From: Bacteroidota bacterium
GTDB lineage: Bacteria > Bacteroidota > Bacteroidia > Bacteroidales > F082
Direction of reading: 5' to 3'
DNA length: 64,000 nucleotides
Assembly: GCA_009773165.1 (NCBI GenBank)
Contig: WOUZ01000002.1
Location: forward strand, 248,001-312,000
Part shown: piece after piece, positions 56,885 through 64,000 of the stretch
Position numbering within the stretch: the first letter of the stretch is position 1
How the letters are laid out: each line of letters opens with the position of its first letter
The notes under the pieces: generated by a model
Database searches by the model: none
The model's input: the letters and a program-made list of their open reading frames with translations, nothing else
Told to the model about the DNA's origin: nothing
Position numbers and translations under genes: made by a program

Positions 56885-57358
56885 ATGAATCTGATAGGAA
56901 AAACAACAATCAATCCGGTTATTTTTTACACAGGTAAATTTTCAGGATATTTTACATGGATAATTTTAGGTTTGGCATTTTTAAATGTCCAATTATTAAA
57001 AGCTGCTGAATGCTGTCACAATAGATTAATTTCAATTGTTTTAGTAGCTATTGGCTTACTGTTTACAATAATAAGTCTGTTGAATTTAGGTAAATCAACA
57101 CGTTTGGGTTTGCCTTCAGAAGAAACTGTATTGAAGAGCAACGGTCTTTATAAACTTAGCAGAAACCCTATGTATGTTGGCTTTAACTTGATTACATTGT
57201 CTTCAATCTTTTATACTCTAAATTTATGGGTTGCCTTATTAGGCGTTTATAGTATAATTGTGTATCATTTAATAATTTTGGGAGAAGAAAAGTTCTTGGG
57301 AAATAGATTTGGCAATGAATTCACTCGTTATAAAATTAAAGTGAGAAGATATTTTTAA
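56885..57358 (+). CDS. Isoprenylcysteine carboxyl methyltransferase (ICMT) family protein
   Basis: This is a 157-residue membrane protein with about four hydrophobic segments. The C-terminal region NGLYKLSRNPMYVGFNLITL, followed by GEEKFLGNRFGNEFTRYKIK and a final VRRYF, is the ICMT/PEMT-type motif that binds S-adenosylmethionine at the membrane surface. Bacterial members have no protein-prenyl substrate. Many are found beside metal-transport genes, and their role is unknown. It is 10 bases upstream of the CDF transporter, so the two are probably one operon. Confidence 0.8.
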   Translation: MNLIGKTTINPVIFYTGKFSGYFTWIILGLAFLNVQLLKAAECCHNRLISIVLVAIGLLFTIISLLNLGKSTRLGLPSEETVLKSNGLYKLSRNPMYVGFNLITLSSIFYTLNLWVALLGVYSIIVYHLIILGEEKFLGNRFGNEFTRYKIKVRRYF

Positions 57359-57368
57359 AAGGGAAATT

Positions 57369-58373
57369 ATGGAAAATACATCAAGTGTCGCAACAAGCAA
57401 TCCCAGGTTGAAATTCAAAGTCCAAAGGATTATTGCAATTTTATCTTTTTTGATTTTTGCGGGTAAACTGGCGGCTTATTTTTTAACTAATTCGGTAGGT
57501 ATTTTAACCGATGCGCTTGAGAGCACAGTGAATGTTGTTACAGGATTCATTACATTGTATAGTATTTATATTGCCATTAAGCCCAAAGATGAAAACCATC
57601 CTTTTGGTCACGGTAAGGCAGAGTATTTGTCTGCGTCTGTCGAAGGCATGTTAATTATAATTGCAGGGTTATTTATTATTTTTGAAGCAATCAAAAGGCT
57701 TTTTATTCCATCGGAAGTTTCGCAATTAGACATAGGTATTATTATTGTTGCCATAGCAGGGTTGCTTAATTATTTAATTGGTTGGTACAGCATAAGAATC
57801 GGTAAAAAAAACAATTCGATTGCGCTAATTTCTGGAGGCAAGCATTTACAATCCGACACTTATTCTTCAATTGGATTGGTGATTGGTTTAATCTTGTTGT
57901 ATTACACAAAACTAGCCTGGTTAGATAGTCTTATTGCCCTGATTTTCGGTACTATCATCGTGTTAACAGGATTAAAAATACTTAAAGAAACAACATCAAA
58001 TTTAATGGACGAAGCAGATTTCTATTTGATAGAGAAATTTGGTCAGTTGATTGATAGTAATAAATCGAATGAGTGGATTGATGTGCACAATTTTAAACTC
58101 GTTAAATATGGTGATGTATTTCATATTAATTGCGACTTGGTTTTACCTTGGAATATCTTTTTGTCTGATGCACATATAGAAGGAGAAAAATTGAAGTCAT
58201 TACTTTTGGCAAACTCTCCTGAGGATATTGTTTTTAATGTGCATTTGGACGAATGTTTCCAAAATTATTGCATGAATTGCAAAAAAGAAAACTGCAATGA
58301 ACGCAGGGGTGAATTTGAAATACAAATGAATTTCGATATGAAAAGGTTTACAAAAGAGAAAATCGAAAATTAA
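57369..58373 (+). CDS. Cation diffusion facilitator (CDF) family transporter
   Basis: This is a 334-residue metal/proton antiporter with six membrane helices and a cytoplasmic domain. It has HPFGHGKAEY (77-86). Site A is D48-x3-S52 in TM2 (usually D-x3-D) and H-x3-D in TM5 (GGKHLQSDTYSS). The C-terminal domain contains IDVHNFKLVKYGDVFHINCD and the His-rich contact FNVHLDECF. The tail carries four cysteines, C296, C301, C304 and C309 (pattern C-x4-C-x2-C-x4-C). The transported metal, Zn, Mn or Fe, cannot be set from this. The altered site A and the Cys tail make this member worth a closer look. Confidence 0.88.
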   Translation: MENTSSVATSNPRLKFKVQRIIAILSFLIFAGKLAAYFLTNSVGILTDALESTVNVVTGFITLYSIYIAIKPKDENHPFGHGKAEYLSASVEGMLIIIAGLFIIFEAIKRLFIPSEVSQLDIGIIIVAIAGLLNYLIGWYSIRIGKKNNSIALISGGKHLQSDTYSSIGLVIGLILLYYTKLAWLDSLIALIFGTIIVLTGLKILKETTSNLMDEADFYLIEKFGQLIDSNKSNEWIDVHNFKLVKYGDVFHINCDLVLPWNIFLSDAHIEGEKLKSLLLANSPEDIVFNVHLDECFQNYCMNCKKENCNERRGEFEIQMNFDMKRFTKEKIEN

Positions 58374-58444
58374 CACGTAAAAGTCTGATGAAACTCCAAA
58401 TGTGCCGAAATTGGCATGAATGCAGCTAAAGTCAAAACCATTAC

Positions 58445-59098
58445 ATGATGAAACAGTTTATTTTTGTCTTAGGTTTGACTATCATTTTGAGTAAAGTTAC
58501 ATGCGGACAGAATGTGCAGAGTTTCTTTTTTGATGAATTCGCCATATCAGCAAACAGGTCAGTTAACCCTGGTAAGGCTGCGGAAGGCCTTTATGGAATT
58601 GGATTAGGAGTTTATCATTCATTCAGATCCGACAAAAAACTAAACATTATAACAGGCATTGAATACAACCGGACAAGTCAATTTTTTGAATCAATGTATG
58701 AGGGGCATTTTGCACATGCAACCGACTTAATTTACACCATTAATTGCTTTTCAATACCTGCAGGACTTCGAATAAATTTTGGCACTAACTTAAAGGTTTT
58801 CATAGAGACAGGTGCATTTGCTGATCTTGTTTTTGACTCAAATCGAACCGGAACAATGATTACGTATTTGCCAGATGACAATAATCAGATGACTTATACT
58901 GAGAAGGAAATTGATCAAAAAGTAAAATTATCCGATTCCTTTGGGTTTTATTTAGGCCTTGGCATTCGAATTCCGGTATCAATAATTGAGTTAATTGTAA
59001 AACCAGATTATAAGTTTGGAATTAATGAGTTGTATTCATACCAGGAAGCTATTTTTAGCAGGTATTTTCGGCTCAACATTGGATTAAAAATCAAATAG
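58445..59098 (+). CDS. Small outer-membrane beta-barrel protein
   Basis: This is a 217-residue exported protein with a signal peptide (FVLGLTIILSKVTCGQ). It has an alternating hydrophobic pattern typical of eight-stranded barrels (GLYGIGLGVYHSF; INFGTNLKVFIETGAFADL; FGFYLGLGIRI) and ends in a strand, FRLNIGLKIK. This is a porin/OmpA-barrel-like membrane protein of the PorT/OMP_b-brl type. Function unknown. An ATG one codon later (58448) is equally possible. It is 72 bases past the CDF gene and may share its transcript. Confidence 0.75.
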   Translation: MMKQFIFVLGLTIILSKVTCGQNVQSFFFDEFAISANRSVNPGKAAEGLYGIGLGVYHSFRSDKKLNIITGIEYNRTSQFFESMYEGHFAHATDLIYTINCFSIPAGLRINFGTNLKVFIETGAFADLVFDSNRTGTMITYLPDDNNQMTYTEKEIDQKVKLSDSFGFYLGLGIRIPVSIIELIVKPDYKFGINELYSYQEAIFSRYFRLNIGLKIK

Positions 59099-59263
59099 CC
59101 GGAGTTTTAATTTCCCGATATAGACAAAGTTTTAATACTGAATAAGCGCCTTATTACCCTCATTATCTTTTACAACATTTCCGGCACTTGAAATTGGCTA
59201 TTGAAATGGGATTGATTGAGAAATTTGGGGATAAAAACACTTTATGATTTGATTCAAATAAAA

Positions 59264-59296
59264 AACAATGCTTAATAATGAATATAAAGCATTGTT
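59264..59296 (-). terminator. Terminator downstream of rfbB
   Basis: A 10-bp stem (AACAATGCTT paired with AAGCATTGTT) encloses a 13-base loop. The minus strand continues in a T-rich run. It lies 74 bases past the rfbB stop. Confidence 0.75.
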
Positions 59297-59369
59297 ATTT
59301 AAGTGTTTATAAGAAATAATCTACCCCGAATAGGCGTTATTAAAGTTTAACCCAAATGAAACAACCGGC

Positions 59370-60422
59370 TTAGCGGCTCTCATATTGATGCTCATAATAC
59401 TTCAGATAATTACCAGAAGTCACCTCATCGAGCCATTGTTGATTGGATAAATACCAGTCGATGGTCAAACGAATGCCTTCTTCAAACTGCAGCGAAGGAA
59501 CCCAATCCAGCTCTTTTTGTAGTTTACCTGAGTCGATTGCATACCTCAAGTCATGACCGGCTCTGTCTTTTACATAGGTTATCAGTTGCTCGGATGTGCC
59601 TTCGGTCCGACCAAGTTTTTCGTCCATTATGCTACACATTACTTTGATAAGGGCAATATTTGTCCATTCATTGTGTCCGCCAATGTTGTAAGTTTCGCCA
59701 TCACCTCCTCGGTGAAAGATGACATCAATGGCACGTGCATGGTCAACAACATAAAGCCAGTCGCGTACATTTTCACCTTTTCCATAAACAGGTAGTGGCT
59801 TATTGTGTCGTATATTGTTGATAAATAACGGTATAAGTTTTTCTGGAAACTGATTAGGACCATAATTGTTGGAACAATTGGAGATTACCACAGGTACATT
59901 AAATGTGTCATGATATGCTCTGACGAAATGGTCGCTGCTGGCCTTGGAGGCTGAATAGGGGCTATGAGGGTCGTAGGCGGTGTCCTCATAAAAGAATCCT
60001 GTTTCGCCTAATGAGCCATACACCTCGTCAGTAGAAATGTGATAGAAACGCTTTCCCTCAAAATCATTTTTCCATTGCTGACGGGCTGCATTTAGCAGGT
60101 TTACTGTTCCAATAACATTGGTCATTACAAATTCCATTGGATTGGAGATAGAGCGATCGACATGTGATTCAGCTGCCAGGTGAATGACGCTATCGAAGTT
60201 ATGTTCTTCAAAAAGATGTTGCATCGCTTCGCCATCCACAATATCAGCCTTTATAAAATGATAATTGTCTTTGTGCTCGATGTCCTTCAGATTGAACAGA
60301 TTGCCTGCATATGTAAGTTTATCAAGATTATAAATCTGATAGTTAGGATATTTGTTTACAAAAAGCCTGACTACATGTGAGCCTATGAATCCAGCTCCAC
60401 CGGTGATGAGAATTTTTTTCAT
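59370..60422 (-). CDS. rfbB: dTDP-glucose 4,6-dehydratase
   Basis: This is a 350-residue extended SDR. It has the NAD-binding start TGGAGFIGSHVV (7-18), the catalytic TDE (T131-D132-E133) in HISTDEVYGSLG and Y156-x3-K160 in SPYSASK. The substrate loop NNYGPNQFPEKLIPLF is intact. It converts dTDP-glucose to the 4-keto-6-deoxy intermediate used for rhamnose and other deoxy sugars in surface glycans. The other rhamnose genes (rfbA, C, D) are not nearby. It lies 34 bases downstream of galE on the same strand, in one operon. Confidence 0.96.
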   Translation of the reverse strand: MKKILITGGAGFIGSHVVRLFVNKYPNYQIYNLDKLTYAGNLFNLKDIEHKDNYHFIKADIVDGEAMQHLFEEHNFDSVIHLAAESHVDRSISNPMEFVMTNVIGTVNLLNAARQQWKNDFEGKRFYHISTDEVYGSLGETGFFYEDTAYDPHSPYSASKASSDHFVRAYHDTFNVPVVISNCSNNYGPNQFPEKLIPLFINNIRHNKPLPVYGKGENVRDWLYVVDHARAIDVIFHRGGDGETYNIGGHNEWTNIALIKVMCSIMDEKLGRTEGTSEQLITYVKDRAGHDLRYAIDSGKLQKELDWVPSLQFEEGIRLTIDWYLSNQQWLDEVTSGNYLKYYEHQYESR

Positions 60423-60456
60423 GATATTTTCTTGCTTTTAAATGAATTCTAAATCC

Positions 60457-61476
60457 TTAATGTTGACTGCGGTATGCTTTTTCCCATTTCCATGCGGAGG
60501 CATTCATTTCATCAAGACTTTTTTGAGCCTTCCAGCCCAGCTCATTGTTCGACCAGCTGGGGTCAGCCCAAACCTGTTCGACATCGCCAGCCCTGCGACT
60601 CACGATTTGGTAATTCAAAGGCATTCCTGCAACCTTTTCGAACGACTTGATAACTTCAAGTACTGAGTAACCATTCCCCGTTCCCAGGTTGAAGATCTCA
60701 AAATTATGCTTCATCTTTGCCTCGATCATACGTTTTACTGCAACCACATGAGCCTGAGCAAGATCCACTACGTGAATGTAGTCGCGCACTGCTGTCCCGT
60801 CGGGGGTATTGTAATCATCACCAAAAACGCTGAGTTGTTTGCGTAATCCAATTGCTGTTTGTGTTATAAACGGTACCAGATTGTTGGGTACACCAAGTGG
60901 AAGCTCGCCAATTAATGCTGATTCGTGAGCACCTATGGGGTTGAAATAACGCAAAGCAATAGCTTTTAAATGCGATGATTTCAAGGTGTCCTGAATGATT
61001 TCTTCCGAAATTTGTTTGGTATTACCATAAGGTGACTCAGCCTTTTTTATGGGGGCTTTCTCGCTCACGGGCAGCACATCGGGTTGACCGTAGACTGTGC
61101 AGGAAGATGAAAAAACAAGATTTTCAACCTTGCTACTTATCATTGCTTCCAGAATATTCATCAACGAAACAAGGTTGTTGCGGTAATAAACCAAAGGTTT
61201 TTCAACGGATTCGCCAACAGCTTTGAATGCCGCAAAATGTATGACTCCTTTCAAATCGGAATGTCTGCTGAAGAAGTCAAGAGTTTTGACGTAATCAACC
61301 AGGTCAAACTCTTCGAAATGTGGTCTTTTGCCAGTAATTTTTTCAATGGAGTCAATCACAGAAACCTGTGAATTGGATAGGTTGTCAACAATAACTACCT
61401 CAAAACCTTGTTGTTGCAATTCAACAACGGTATGAGATCCGATATAACCGGTTCCACCGGTAACGAGGATTTTCAT
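60457..61476 (-). CDS. galE: UDP-glucose 4-epimerase
   Basis: This is a 339-residue extended SDR with the start ILVTGGTGYIGSHTVVELQQ, the Ser/Thr of FSSSCTVYG (123-129), and Y150-x3-K154 in SPYGNTK. It interconverts UDP-glucose and UDP-galactose for glycan synthesis. The motif RYFNPIGAHESALIGE and the substrate-contact region AVRDYIHVVDLA are standard. The ATG at 61476 is chosen since it gives the family start; the frame extends 15 codons further. A promoter with both -33 and -7 matches lies upstream. Confidence 0.96.
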   Translation of the reverse strand: MKILVTGGTGYIGSHTVVELQQQGFEVVIVDNLSNSQVSVIDSIEKITGKRPHFEEFDLVDYVKTLDFFSRHSDLKGVIHFAAFKAVGESVEKPLVYYRNNLVSLMNILEAMISSKVENLVFSSSCTVYGQPDVLPVSEKAPIKKAESPYGNTKQISEEIIQDTLKSSHLKAIALRYFNPIGAHESALIGELPLGVPNNLVPFITQTAIGLRKQLSVFGDDYNTPDGTAVRDYIHVVDLAQAHVVAVKRMIEAKMKHNFEIFNLGTGNGYSVLEVIKSFEKVAGMPLNYQIVSRRAGDVEQVWADPSWSNNELGWKAQKSLDEMNASAWKWEKAYRSQH

Positions 61477-61490
61477 GTTTTTATTTTTTT

Positions 61491-61522
61491 CAAATTTAAT
61501 GTCAATACAAACAAAATACAAA
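61491..61522 (-). promoter_or_regulatory. Promoter of galE-rfbB
   Basis: On the minus strand, TTTG (61519-61522) is followed after 20 bases by TAAATTTG (61491-61498). This is a good match to the Bacteroidetes consensus, directly upstream of the galE ATG at 61476. Confidence 0.65.
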
Positions 61523-61577
61523 TTTTAGATCATAAAATAACAAATAGTTTGTTTTTAGTTACTTACGACTTATAAAT

Positions 61578-62162
61578 CTAAATTTTCTTCGATACTTTTC
61601 CATTTTCAAGCACATATGTTTGCTTGCTTTCAGGACAAACAGCAATGCCATTGCTGTCGAAATGGAGCTTATGCCCAAACTCACTCATCCAACCTGCGTG
61701 CCGGGCAGGGTTCCCGATAACGAGTGCATAGGCTGCAACTTCTTTGGTAACAACTGCTCCTGCACCGATAAAGGCAAATTCGCCGATATCATGTCCGCAA
61801 ACGATCGTTGCATTCGCACCAATACTTGCACCTCTTTTTACAAGAGTTTGAGCATATTCATTTTTGCGGTTTACTGCAGACCGGGGATTGATAACATTGG
61901 TAAAAACCATTGATGGGCCAAGGAAGACATCATCTTCGCAAATCACGCCCGTATAAATCGAAACATTGTTCTGTACTTTCACGTTTTTCCCCAAAATAAC
62001 CTGTGGTGATATGACCACGTTTTGCCCAATATTACATCCGTCTCCAATGGTACAGTTCGACATAATATGAGAAAAATGCCAGATTTTGGTGCCTTTTCCT
62101 ATCACGGCACCTTCATCAATAATAGCCGATTCATGTGCAAAGTATTCTTTTTCAGCAGACAT
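61578..62162 (-). CDS. Left-handed beta-helix acetyltransferase (WbpD/WlbB-like)
   Basis: This is a 194-residue hexapeptide-repeat acyltransferase. Repeats run from [20 protein letters not shown] through [20 protein letters not shown] and [20 protein letters not shown] to [20 protein letters not shown]. The start [20 protein letters not shown] and the tail [14 protein letters not shown] match the UDP-GlcNAc(3NAc)A N-acetyltransferase group, which makes 2,3-diacetamido sugars for O-antigen. The partner genes of that pathway (wbpA, B, E) are absent here. The ATG at 62162 is chosen by homology; the frame continues 24 codons further. Confidence 0.85.
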   Translation of the reverse strand: MSAEKEYFAHESAIIDEGAVIGKGTKIWHFSHIMSNCTIGDGCNIGQNVVISPQVILGKNVKVQNNVSIYTGVICEDDVFLGPSMVFTNVINPRSAVNRKNEYAQTLVKRGASIGANATIVCGHDIGEFAFIGAGAVVTKEVAAYALVIGNPARHAGWMSEFGHKLHFDSNGIAVCPESKQTYVLENGKVSKKI

Positions 62163-62275
62163 GGAGGATCGTTTTTTGTGAGTTATATTTTTTTCGTGCT
62201 GCAATTTACAAAATCTGAAGCTACACCAAACCATTTATGAAAAACATTCAGGAAGAATAAAAACCATACTTTCCG

Positions 62276-62283
62276 TATCTTTG
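62276..62283 (+). promoter_or_regulatory. Promoter -7 element of mfd
   Basis: TATCTTTG is an exact TAnnTTTG match, 21 bases upstream of the mfd GTG. No clear TTTG -33 element was found. Confidence 0.5.
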
Positions 62284-62304
62284 CACCCTTAAAAATCATA
62301 TGTA

Positions 62305-64000
62305 GTGAGTCAATTTTCACTCAAATCTGTATTTCATAGTCATCCGGTACTCAAGCAGGCTCACGAAGCCCTTCACAACGAGAACCATATACTGCTTCAG
62401 GGATTGTCTGGTTCTTCCAAATCGGGTTATCTTTCTGCTTTATCCGAAATAATTGGAGGTCAGCATCTTGTAGTGTGTTCGGATAAAGAATCAGCAGCTT
62501 ATTTTTACAACGATATTGAGAGTCTTTTCGACGAGCGTAATGTCGATTTCAATAAGAAACAGGTACTTTTTTACCCTACTTCTTATAAAAAACCTTACGA
62601 GCCCGAGAAACCCGATAACACCTATATTCTTTCGCGGGCTGAGGTTCTGGGACGCTGGTCGGTAAGCGAACGTAAGACTATTGTTGTCACCTATCCTGAG
62701 GCTCTTTGCGAAAAAGTAGTTACGCGTAACTATTTAAATCGTAACACGTTGAAATTGAAAGTCACAGAACGTGTTTCCCTTGATTTTATAGCTGACGTAC
62801 TTTCGGAATATAATTTTGAACGGGTTGATTTTGTTGTTGAACCTGGCCAGTTTTCTATCAGGGGTGGCTTATTGGATGTGTTTTCCTTTAGCAATGATTA
62901 CCCTTACCGTATTGAGTTTTTTGGTGAGGAGGTGGAGTCGATCCGTAGTTTCGATCCTGTCACACAGCTTTCGGTACAGCCATTGCAACGCATAAACCTT
63001 CTGCCCAATATTCAGGATCGCAGCATTGAAACACTTCGGCAATCGTTTCTTGAATACATTCCAAAAGCTACCATAATTTGGATTGATGAGGCCATTGCAT
63101 TGGAAGATCGTATAGCAGCCGAATGGGAAAAAGCCCAAATGATTTTTGAAAAAATGGGCGATGAACGTGCTGCTGTTCAGCCAGATATACTCTTTGCAAA
63201 AGCGCCCGAACTGATCGATGAATTATCGAAACTCAGAACCATTGAATTTGGCCAGAAAAGTATTTTCAACGCTGGCTTTGTTGCTCGTTTTGATACGCAG
63301 GTTCAGACCTCGTTTAATAAAAATTTTAAACTCTTACTGGAAGATCTGCTTCAGAAGCAATCCAAAGGCTATCAGGTGTATATGCTGTCAGATAACGCCA
63401 AACAAATGGAGCGTTTGTTTGCAATTTTTGATGATTTACTTCCTTCGGGCAAAAACAAGGAAAAACCTCTTTTTCAACCAGTTTATCATAGTTTACATGC
63501 AGGTTTTACCGATCAGGAACTAAAAGTTGCCGTTTATACGGATCATCAGATTTTCGAAAGGTATCACAAATTTCACCTTAGAGAAGGCTTTGCAGGAAAA
63601 GAGGCGCTTTCGATAAGTGAGTTATACGATTTAAAACCAGGTGATTATGTAAGTCATATCGATCATGGAATAGGCCGGTTTGATGGGTTGGAAATTATTG
63701 ATAACAACGGAAAGCATCAGGAAGCCATTCGGTTGATCTATAAAAATGACGACATATTATACGTAAGCATACACTCGCTTCACCGAATCGCCAAATTTAG
63801 TGGCAAAGATGGCGCAGAACCTGTTTTGAACAAGTTGGGGTCGAACGCATGGAATAAACTTAAGAACAAAACCAAAAGCAGGGTTAAGGATATTGCGCGT
63901 GATTTGATTAAACTTTATGCTAAACGCAAGGCAAGCAAAGGGTTTCAGTTTATGCCTGATACCTATCTTCAGAATGAATTGGAGGCTTCATTTATTTATG
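62305..64000 (+). CDS. mfd: Transcription-repair coupling factor Mfd, 5' part (runs off the right edge)
   Basis: From the GTG at 62305 the frame stays open for 565 codons to the end of the window. The N-terminal part is the UvrB-homology region (HILLQGLSGSSKSGYLSALS; FYPTSYKKPYEPEKPDNTY; VEPGQFSIRGGLLDVFSFSN). The RNA polymerase-interacting domain follows with LKPGDYVSHIDHGIGRFDGL and SGKDGAEPVLNKLGSNAW, then the start of the linker to the helicase domain. Mfd releases stalled RNA polymerase and recruits UvrA. A stop codon lies 15 bases upstream in frame and no ATG falls between, so the GTG is the start. Confidence 0.95.
   Translation, partial: MSQFSLKSVFHSHPVLKQAHEALHNENHILLQGLSGSSKSGYLSALSEIIGGQHLVVCSDKESAAYFYNDIESLFDERNVDFNKKQVLFYPTSYKKPYEPEKPDNTYILSRAEVLGRWSVSERKTIVVTYPEALCEKVVTRNYLNRNTLKLKVTERVSLDFIADVLSEYNFERVDFVVEPGQFSIRGGLLDVFSFSNDYPYRIEFFGEEVESIRSFDPVTQLSVQPLQRINLLPNIQDRSIETLRQSFLEYIPKATIIWIDEAIALEDRIAAEWEKAQMIFEKMGDERAAVQPDILFAKAPELIDELSKLRTIEFGQKSIFNAGFVARFDTQVQTSFNKNFKLLLEDLLQKQSKGYQVYMLSDNAKQMERLFAIFDDLLPSGKNKEKPLFQPVYHSLHAGFTDQELKVAVYTDHQIFERYHKFHLREGFAGKEALSISELYDLKPGDYVSHIDHGIGRFDGLEIIDNNGKHQEAIRLIYKNDDILYVSIHSLHRIAKFSGKDGAEPVLNKLGSNAWNKLKNKTKSRVKDIARDLIKLYAKRKASKGFQFMPDTYLQNELEASFIY

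Noticed and set aside
1-64000. CRISPR arrays, rRNA genes, riboswitches or origins
   Set aside because: I looked for regular short repeats, rRNA motifs and leader structures on both strands by eye and found none that I could support.

Overview
The window comes from a member of the Bacteroidota, most likely a Bacteroidales/Marinilabiliales-type environmental lineage; I cannot name a genus. The signs are type IX secretion (a PorW/SprE-type lipoprotein and two secreted proteins with C-terminal sorting domains), a SusC-type TonB-dependent receptor paired with a DUF4249 lipoprotein, a propeller-type hybrid histidine kinase, the large PurF variant, and repeated matches to the Bacteroidetes promoter motif TAnnTTTG just upstream of genes. 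Clear Shine-Dalgarno sites are rare; dnaK is the exception. I see no insertion sequence, phage, CRISPR array or rRNA. There is one tRNA, tRNA-Arg(CCG).

Layout. 0-5.7 kb: end of an AMP nucleosidase, DNA polymerase III delta (holA), then on the minus strand purL and a short-chain dehydrogenase. 5.9-11.2 kb: a T9SS-exported protein, dnaK, a metallo-beta-lactamase-fold hydrolase and a VOC protein. 11.4-14.7 kb: the TonB receptor (broken by an in-frame TGA) and its DUF4249 lipoprotein. 14.8-28 kb: a YfcC-type transporter, a 1499-residue hybrid kinase, an M14 peptidase, an STAS/SpoIIAA-like gene broken by an in-frame TAG, a DUF3995 membrane protein, a phosphofructokinase, a DAACS symporter and an Asp-box propeller protein. 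28-38.9 kb: a divergent TetR-like protein, the tRNA, an ABC exporter, purB, a GNAT acetyltransferase, purF, a membrane-anchored TPR protein, rseP and an M23 peptidase. 39.3-47.2 kb: PorW/SprE, bactofilin, AtpZ, a small membrane protein, folE, fabD, cinA and a nucleoside phosphorylase.

47.3-62.2 kb is a cell-surface glycan region. It holds an MBOAT acyltransferase with an AlgJ/AlgX-like partner, one large polytopic protein, two paralogous GT-C-like membrane proteins flanking a DPM1-like GT2, and then rfbB, galE and a WbpD-like acetyltransferase for sugar-nucleotide supply. An AT-richer stretch (56.2-59.3 kb) carrying an ICMT-like methyltransferase, a CDF metal transporter and a small beta-barrel protein splits it. 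The window ends inside mfd.

Most of the window is ordinary housekeeping sequence. The parts most worth a second look are the two nonsense-interrupted genes, the glycan locus with its duplicated GT-C/beta-sandwich proteins, AtpZ detached from the ATP synthase operon, the unusual CDF transporter, and the TetR-like protein with a degenerate DNA-binding region.
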